Below, in pieces: positions 59,414 to 64,000 of a DNA stretch of 64,000 nucleotides. Every line of letters starts with the position of its first letter. The first letter of the stretch is position 1. Location of the stretch: the NCBI RefSeq assembly GCF_008923205.2, contig NZ_WBMS02000010.1, forward strand, positions 62,001 through 126,000, written 5' to 3'. Position numbers and translations under genes: made by a program. Under the pieces are notes generated by a model. It had not been told where the DNA came from. It saw only the letters and a program-made list of their open reading frames with translations, and did not search any database. The stretch comes from Actinomadura physcomitrii. Its GTDB lineage: Bacteria; Actinomycetota; Actinomycetes; Streptosporangiales; Streptosporangiaceae.

Positions 59414-61468
59414 GTGACCCCAGAAGCCGTCCCCTCCGCGCTCCCCAGCGGGCGGCCGAACCGCCGGCCGCCGCTCGCCCGCGAACTAGCGTTCGGGCTG
59501 TCGCTCTTCGCGCTGTACGCCGTCGCCGCGGCCGTCCCGGTCGCCGGCGACCGGCACGCGGCCGCCGCCGACCACGGCCGGCGGATCCACGACCTCGAGC
59601 GGACGCTGCACATCGCCGCCGAGAAGCCGCTCAACGACTGGCTCGCCGCGCACCGGTCCGTCGCCGTCGTCGCGAACTACGAGTACGCCACCGTCTACCT
59701 GATCAGCACCCTGTGGGTGCTCGCCTGGCTGTACCGCAGGCGCCCGGAGCGCTACCGCGTCGCCCGCAACTCCTTCGCGCTGATCAACGTGGTCGGCGCG
59801 GTCTGCTTCGCGCTGTGGCCGGTGGCGCCGCCGCGGCTGGTGCCCGACCTCGGGTTCGTCGACACCGTCATCGAGCACGGCACGTGGGGGTCGTGGGGCA
59901 GCCCGGTCGTCGACCACGCCGACCGGCTCGCGGCGATGCCGTCGCTGCACGTCGCGTGGGCGCTGTGGGTCAGTGTCGAGCTGGCCCGGCTGTCGGTGCG
60001 GCGGTGGCTGCAGGCGGTGAGCCTGCTGCACGTCTTCGTGACGCTCTACGTCATCATGGCGACCGGCAACCACTACCTGCTGGACGCGGCGGGCGCGCTG
60101 GTCGTGGTCCTGTTCGCCTACGTCGTGACCGACCGGGATGCCGGCCGCCCGCGCGCCCCGGTCGTCCCGCCCGAGGACGCGTTCTTCCTGGCCGTCGAGT
60201 CGGACCGGACGCCGCAGCACGTCGGCGGGCTGATCTTCCTCGACGCGCCGGACGGGTCGCCGAGCCGCGCGGACGTGATCGCGATGCTGCGCGGCAAGCT
60301 GGACGAGCTGCCCCGGCTGGGCCAGCGGATGACCCCCGCGTCGCGGCTGCGGCGGCGGCGCTGGGTCGGCCACCCGGTCATCGACTGGGACTGGCACGTG
60401 CACGAGGAGGTCCTGGCGGAGGGCGGCGACGCCGCGCTCAACGCGCTCGTCGGCGCGCTGCAGAGCGAGCCGCTGCCGCGCGACCGGCCGATGTGGCGGA
60501 TGATCCTGGTGCGCGGGTACGCCCCCGACCGGTCGGCGGTGGTCTTCCTGATGCACCATGTCGTCGCGGACGGGATGGGCGTGATCACGCACGTGCTGCG
60601 GATGCTGACGCCCCCGGACGCGCTGCCCGCCGCGGGCGCCGGGCCGTCGGCGGCGCGCCGCGCGCTGGGCACGGCCGCCGGGATCGCGCAGCTGGCGACG
60701 GAGCCGCGGCAGCGGACGCGGCTGCGGTCGAGCGGCACCGCCGAGCGGGCGTTCGGGACCTTCCGGCTGCCGATGGCGGACGTCCGCGACCTCGCCCGCA
60801 AGCACCGCGTGCGGGTGACGGACGTGGTGCTGTGCGCGCTGGCCGGCGGGCTGCGGCGGGTCGGCCCGCCCGTGGACGGGCCGGAGGGCGGGCCCGCCCT
60901 GCGGGTCGCGGTGCCGCTGATGACCGGCGGGCCGGTGGTGCCGCCCGAGGGCAACCACACCTCGGCCGTCATGGTGGACCTGCCGTACGGGCCGATGGCC
61001 GAGGTCGAGCGGCTGCGCGCGCTGGCCGCGGCGACGCGCCGGCTGCGGTCCGGCACCCGGGCGCTGGCCTCGGCGTTCGTGATGCAGCGGGCGTCGCGGG
61101 CGCTGCCGCCGGTGCTGCACGACGCGTTCGCGCGGGCGGTGTACGGCGGCCGGACGTTCCAGGCGATCGCCACGAACCTCCCCGGCTCGAACACCCCGAC
61201 GCGGCTGGCCGGCGCCCGGCTGATCGTGGCGCACCCGATCGTGCCGACCGGGCCGGGCGCGCCGCTCGCGGTCGGCGCCCTCGGCTGGACCGGGATGCTG
61301 AACATGGGGATCAGCGCGGAGGCGACGCTGGTGGCCGACATGGACGCGCTGTGCGACGCCATGCGCGACGTGATCGAGGAGCTCGGCGCCGCGGAGGCGC
61401 CGCAGGCGCCGGGGACGGCCCCCGCGCAGGCGGCGCGGCGCGGCCGCGGGCCGTCCGTGCCCGGCTGA
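59414..61468 (+). CDS. PAP2 phosphatase fused to WS/DGAT-type O-acyltransferase
   Basis: A 684-residue two-part protein. Residues about 25-240 are a multi-helix PAP2-family membrane domain; AMPSLHVAWALW and TGNHYLLDAAGAL carry its catalytic histidines. From about residue 255 (EDAFFLAVESDRTPQHVGGL) a wax-ester-synthase/diacylglycerol-acyltransferase domain follows, with the catalytic HHVVADG near residue 380 and the ending NLPGSNTPTRLAG. It could dephosphorylate a lipid such as phosphatidate and acylate the product. GTG at 59414 lies six bases after AGGAG. It is divergent from the hopanoid operon, so the two may share a promoter region. Confidence 0.9.
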   Translation: MTPEAVPSALPSGRPNRRPPLARELAFGLSLFALYAVAAAVPVAGDRHAAAADHGRRIHDLERTLHIAAEKPLNDWLAAHRSVAVVANYEYATVYLISTLWVLAWLYRRRPERYRVARNSFALINVVGAVCFALWPVAPPRLVPDLGFVDTVIEHGTWGSWGSPVVDHADRLAAMPSLHVAWALWVSVELARLSVRRWLQAVSLLHVFVTLYVIMATGNHYLLDAAGALVVVLFAYVVTDRDAGRPRAPVVPPEDAFFLAVESDRTPQHVGGLIFLDAPDGSPSRADVIAMLRGKLDELPRLGQRMTPASRLRRRRWVGHPVIDWDWHVHEEVLAEGGDAALNALVGALQSEPLPRDRPMWRMILVRGYAPDRSAVVFLMHHVVADGMGVITHVLRMLTPPDALPAAGAGPSAARRALGTAAGIAQLATEPRQRTRLRSSGTAERAFGTFRLPMADVRDLARKHRVRVTDVVLCALAGGLRRVGPPVDGPEGGPALRVAVPLMTGGPVVPPEGNHTSAVMVDLPYGPMAEVERLRALAAATRRLRSGTRALASAFVMQRASRALPPVLHDAFARAVYGGRTFQAIATNLPGSNTPTRLAGARLIVAHPIVPTGPGAPLAVGALGWTGMLNMGISAEATLVADMDALCDAMRDVIEELGAAEAPQAPGTAPAQAARRGRGPSVPG

Positions 61469-61576
61469 GATCGGGGTAGTGCGGCCGGGATGCCCGGGGC
61501 TCACCCGCGCCGCGTTACGGACGCGTCTGTGCGGGCAGTGCTGCCGTGTGCCGACGGATCCGGTTGGAGGGCCGCG

Positions 61577-61889
61577 ATGAACTACGGGATCGACGGACAC
61601 AGCGTCGTGGTGATCACCGGCGCCGGCGGCGGCATCGGCCGTGCCGCCGCGCGCGTGTTCGGCGGGCGCGGCGCCGGGGTCGCGCTGCCGGCGCGCGGCG
61701 AGGAGGGCCTGGACGGCGCCGCCGCGGACGTCGCCAAGGCGGGCGGGCGCGCCAAGCATCGACGAGGAGGCCCATCCGCGCAGCCCGCAGCTGTGGGCGG
61801 CCAAGCACAAGTACCTGGTCGGCGCGGCGACCGCGGGAGCGGCCGCCACCGGGGCGGCGGTGGGCGCCGCCAGGCTGCTGCGGCGATGA
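61577..61889 (+). pseudogene. SDR oxidoreductase with internal deletion and frameshift
   Basis: The ATG at 61577 follows GGAGG. The frame gives MNYGIDGHSVVVITGAGGGI and GRAAARVFGGRGA, the Rossmann start of a short-chain dehydrogenase, then breaks near 61755. In the next frame the tail SIDEEAHPRSPQLWAAKHKY plus a short hydrophobic Ala/Gly stretch and LLRR resembles the C-terminal anchor of large actinobacterial SDR proteins. The central catalytic region (Tyr-x-x-x-Lys) is missing. It is an N- and C-terminus joined by a deletion of most of the gene. Confidence 0.75.
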
Positions 61890-61930
61890 TCCCGTAGGGT
61901 GCCCGGGGGGAACGATCGGAGGGTGAGCGC

Positions 61931-62290
61931 ATGGGGGCCGCTGATGGGGCGCCGGACGACGGCGCGAGTTTCAGCGTCGCCGAGCACGCCGGCTGGACGG
62001 TGGTGACGGTCTCGGGAGAGCTGGACATCGCCACGGCCGGGACGCTGGACGAGCATCTGTCGGCGGCGATCGGCGCGGACGGGCCGCCGCGGGTCGTCGT
62101 CGACGTCACCCGCATGACGTTCTGCGACTCGTCGGGGCTGAACGTGCTGATCCGGGCGAGCAAGCGGATCGCCGCGATGCGCGGCCGGTTCGTGCTGGTG
62201 CGCCCGACCGACCGCGTCCGCAACGTGCTGCGGGTCACCGGGCTGGAACGCGTCTTCGACATCCGCGACGAGCTGCCCGAGCCCGGCTGA
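61931..62290 (+). CDS. STAS-domain anti-sigma factor antagonist
   Basis: A 119-residue STAS protein. It contains WTVVTVSGELDIATAGTLDE, VVVDVTRMTFCDSSGLNVLI and VRPTDRVRNVLRVTGLERVF. The serine in CDSSGLN is the expected phosphorylation site of anti-anti-sigma factors of the SpoIIAA/BldG type. GGAGG precedes the ATG. No kinase (anti-sigma) or sigma factor gene is adjacent, so its partner must be encoded elsewhere. It lies 40 bp after the SDR relic and converges with the P450 gene. Confidence 0.92.
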   Translation: MGAADGAPDDGASFSVAEHAGWTVVTVSGELDIATAGTLDEHLSAAIGADGPPRVVVDVTRMTFCDSSGLNVLIRASKRIAAMRGRFVLVRPTDRVRNVLRVTGLERVFDIRDELPEPG

Positions 62291-62335
62291 GCGGGTCCGG
62301 GCGCGGCGGCGCGCCGCTGCGCCCGGACGGGCGGG

Positions 62336-63646
62336 TCAGCCGACGCGGAGGGGCAGCGTGCGCGGGCCGCGGACCTGCCCGGCGGCCCACGTCACCGCCG
62401 ACGGGTCGTCGAGGGTGAAGCGCGGGAACCGTTCGAGCCAGACCTCCAGGGCGACGCGCAGCTCCATGCGGGCCAGGTGCGAGCCGACGCAGCGGTGGAT
62501 GCCGAGCCCGAACGCGGCGTGCCGGTTGACCTCCCGGTCGATGACGACCTCGCCGGCGCGGTCGAACTGCTCGGGGTCGCGGTTGGCGGCCGGGAACGAC
62601 AGCAGGACCCAGTCCTCGGCCTTCATGTCGGCCCCGCGCCAGTGCATGTCCTGCTTCACCAGCCGCGCCATCGTCACCGGCGCGTACGCGCGCAGGAACT
62701 CCTCCATCGCGGTCGGCAGCAGCGCCGGCTCGGCGACCAGCCGCTCCAGGTCCGCCGGCGTCTTCGCGAGGTGCCACAGCGACGCGCCGATCGCGCTCCA
62801 CGTCGTGTCGATGCCCGCGATCAGCAGCAGCGCCATCGTCCCGGACACGTGCGACGGGTCGAGCTTGCGGCCGTGCAGCTCGGCCTCGATCAGGTAGGTC
62901 GTGAGGTCCTCGCGGGGCCGGGCGACATGGTCGCGGATCTGGTCGAGGAGGTAGTCGAACAGCTTCTCCATCCGCGCGATGCGCTCGTCGGGCGGCCGGT
63001 TGACGCCCTCCAGCGCGTTCTCCACGAACTCGCGGAACTTCGGGCCGTCCTCCGGCGGGAACCCGAGCATGTCCGCGATGACCCGCATCGGGATGTGCTG
63101 GGCGTAGTCGCGGGCGGCGTCGACGACCCCGTCGCCCTGCAGTCCGTCGATGAGGGAGTGGCAGAACGCGCGGGTCGCCGGCTCCAGCCGGGACACGGCC
63201 GTCTTGGTGAAGGCCGGCAGCAGCAGCTTGCGCGCGTCGTGGTGGAAGGGCGGGTCGGACGAGATCGGCGGCACCCCGCCGACCGGCGCGACCTCCGGCG
63301 GCGGCCGGAAGTTGCTCATCACGATCGAGCGGGACGAGAAGCGCTCGGTGTCGTAGGCGATCGCGCTGACGTCCTCGTAGCGGGTCGGCAGCCAGCCGCC
63401 GCCGAACCGGCCGGTGTGCGCGATCGGGCAGCGCCGCCGCAGGTCGTCCTGGATCGGGTAGGGGTCGGCGGCCCATTCGGGTTCCAAATGGGAGAAGTCG
63501 GTCGCCCAGTCCGCCACGGGGCCGGTGACGACCTCGTTGCGGGTGCCGAGCGGCCGGCTCTCGCGCATCTCCTCGAAGCCCTGGGTGAAGCGGTCGGCGC
63601 CCGCCTCGCCCGCGGGCCCGGTGGCCGTCTCGCCGTCGGTGGTCAT
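62336..63646 (-). CDS. Cytochrome P450
   Basis: A 436-residue bacterial P450. The oxygen-binding I-helix motif is LLIAGIDTTWSAIG, the K-helix motif EEFLR, and the haem-binding loop FGLGIHRCVGSHLAR has the thiolate cysteine at about 386. The N-terminal PIQDDLRRRCPIAHTGRFGG and FSSRSIVMSNF fit the CYP107/CYP125-like soluble group in general outline, but no subfamily is assigned. It starts with an ATG overlapping the stop of the ferredoxin gene, its probable electron donor. The ferredoxin reductase is not in the window. The substrate is unknown. Confidence 0.94.
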   Translation of the reverse strand: MTTDGETATGPAGEAGADRFTQGFEEMRESRPLGTRNEVVTGPVADWATDFSHLEPEWAADPYPIQDDLRRRCPIAHTGRFGGGWLPTRYEDVSAIAYDTERFSSRSIVMSNFRPPPEVAPVGGVPPISSDPPFHHDARKLLLPAFTKTAVSRLEPATRAFCHSLIDGLQGDGVVDAARDYAQHIPMRVIADMLGFPPEDGPKFREFVENALEGVNRPPDERIARMEKLFDYLLDQIRDHVARPREDLTTYLIEAELHGRKLDPSHVSGTMALLLIAGIDTTWSAIGASLWHLAKTPADLERLVAEPALLPTAMEEFLRAYAPVTMARLVKQDMHWRGADMKAEDWVLLSFPAANRDPEQFDRAGEVVIDREVNRHAAFGLGIHRCVGSHLARMELRVALEVWLERFPRFTLDDPSAVTWAAGQVRGPRTLPLRVG

Positions 63647-63849
63647 GCCTCCGCCTCCTTCACGACGGTGATCGCGCGCTCGGGGCAGTTGGCCGCCGCG
63701 CGGCGCGCGTCCTGCTCCGCGTCCGCCGGGACGGTCCCGTCGCCGAGGACGGTGCCGTAGCCCTCGCCGTCCTCGCCGAACAGCTCGGGGGCCAGGTCGT
63801 AGCAGCGGCCGTGGCCCTGGCAGCGCCCGGGATCGATCCGCACCTTCAT
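63643..63849 (-). CDS. P450-associated [3Fe-4S]-type ferredoxin
   Basis: A 68-residue ferredoxin. The cluster motif is CQGHGRC (Cys10 and Cys16, with His13 in the position of the usual middle cysteine), and the last ligand is in NCPERAI. This C-x2-H-x2-C-xn-CP form is common for actinobacterial ferredoxins that serve P450s. AGGAGG precedes the ATG at 63849, and the stop overlaps the P450 start as ATGA. It is a useful intact comparison for the 30-codon remnant at 13005-13097. Confidence 0.94.
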   Translation of the reverse strand: MKVRIDPGRCQGHGRCYDLAPELFGEDGEGYGTVLGDGTVPADAEQDARRAAANCPERAITVVKEAEA

Positions 63850-64000
63850 CGCGTTCCTCCTGTCTCCGCTTCGGGACCCGCCGCCTCCGCCGGGGCGAAG
63901 GCGGCCACGACGCGGGCCAGCAGCGCCGCCCACTCCTCGTCGCCGACCCCGTGCATCTCCGGGGGGACCAGCACGCTGCCCATCGCCAGCAGCAGGCAGA
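63846..64000 (-). CDS. C-terminal fragment, possibly a TetR-family regulator
   Basis: The last 51 or so codons of a gene entering from the right edge. The tail reads LLLAMGSVLVPPEMHGVGDE and EWAALLARVVAAFAPAEA before a TGA that overlaps the ferredoxin start as ATGA. The sequence looks like the end of a TetR-type ligand domain, and a regulator in front of a P450/ferredoxin pair would be ordinary. The fragment is too short to be sure. Confidence 0.5.
   Translation of the reverse strand, partial: CLLLAMGSVLVPPEMHGVGDEEWAALLARVVAAFAPAEAAGPEAETGGTR

Noticed and set aside
59486..62056. A minus-strand open frame of over 850 codons opposite the PAP2/acyltransferase gene
   Set aside because: It is Arg/Pro/Gly-rich with no motifs and overlaps two supported plus-strand features. 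It is a frame artefact of very high G+C.

Overview
The window looks like chromosomal DNA of a high-G+C actinomycete. Third codon positions are strongly G/C, an SsgB-like sporulation protein is present, a complete hopanoid locus is present, and GTG starts and 4-bp ATGA/GTGA gene overlaps are common. A relative of Actinomadura/Thermomonosporaceae fits best, but that is inference from gene content, not a phylogenetic result.

The left part (about 1-30.2 kb) is a catabolic region. At 1-5.1 kb a minus-strand set encodes an acyl-CoA synthetase, then CoxG-like protein, aldehyde dehydrogenase, zinc alcohol dehydrogenase and the start of a molybdenum hydroxylase large subunit. At 5.4-9.8 kb a TetR regulator is divergent from a PaoABC/YagTSR-type aldehyde oxidoreductase operon (2Fe-2S, FAD/4Fe-4S and Mo subunits). 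A feruloyl-CoA-synthase-like ligase follows, then a second TetR gene, a 30-codon ferredoxin-like remnant, an aryl-alcohol-type dehydrogenase, a KstR2-like TetR gene and an isochorismatase-family hydrolase. A five-gene Liv-type ABC importer occupies 16.2-20.9 kb. Alcohol to aldehyde to acid to acyl-CoA is the theme, and three promoters share one palindromic operator. At 21.6-30.2 kb two divergent operons flank an IclR gene: a TcuA-like flavoprotein plus aldehyde dehydrogenase, and an IclR / class III CoA-transferase / citryl-CoA-lyase-like / aconitase-family set. I read these as a possible route for tricarballylate or a substituted tricarboxylic acid.

A tRNA-Val(CAC) gene at 30.4 kb, whose 3' end faces the catabolic region, marks a change to gene content that looks like stable chromosome. 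From 30.5 to 35 kb there is a membrane protein, a PGPGW protein, SsgB, soluble transhydrogenase and polyphosphate glucokinase. From 35 to 43.3 kb one minus-strand operon encodes a sugar ABC importer, a PHP metallohydrolase and a GH38 alpha-mannosidase. A class IV aminotransferase, an ArsR regulator and three tRNAs (Gly, Cys, Val) follow. From 45.7 to 50.2 kb an operon joins an exported solute-binding-like protein, a TelA-family protein, a lipoprotein fusing a solute-binding domain to a vWA domain, and a small membrane protein.

From 50.8 to 59.3 kb the hopanoid operon runs hpnC-hpnD-hpnE-prenyl synthase-shc-(hpnG::ispH fusion)-hpnH, making squalene, cyclising it, and adding adenosine to the hopene. 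A divergent PAP2/WS-DGAT fusion gene, an internally deleted SDR pseudogene, a STAS protein and a P450/ferredoxin pair preceded by a regulator fragment finish the window.

Gene relics are frequent: a transposase N-terminus (15.1 kb), a livF C-terminus (21.4 kb), an MFS C-terminus (50.4 kb), the mini-ferredoxin (13.0 kb) and the SDR (61.6 kb). No CRISPR array, rRNA or intact transposase was seen.
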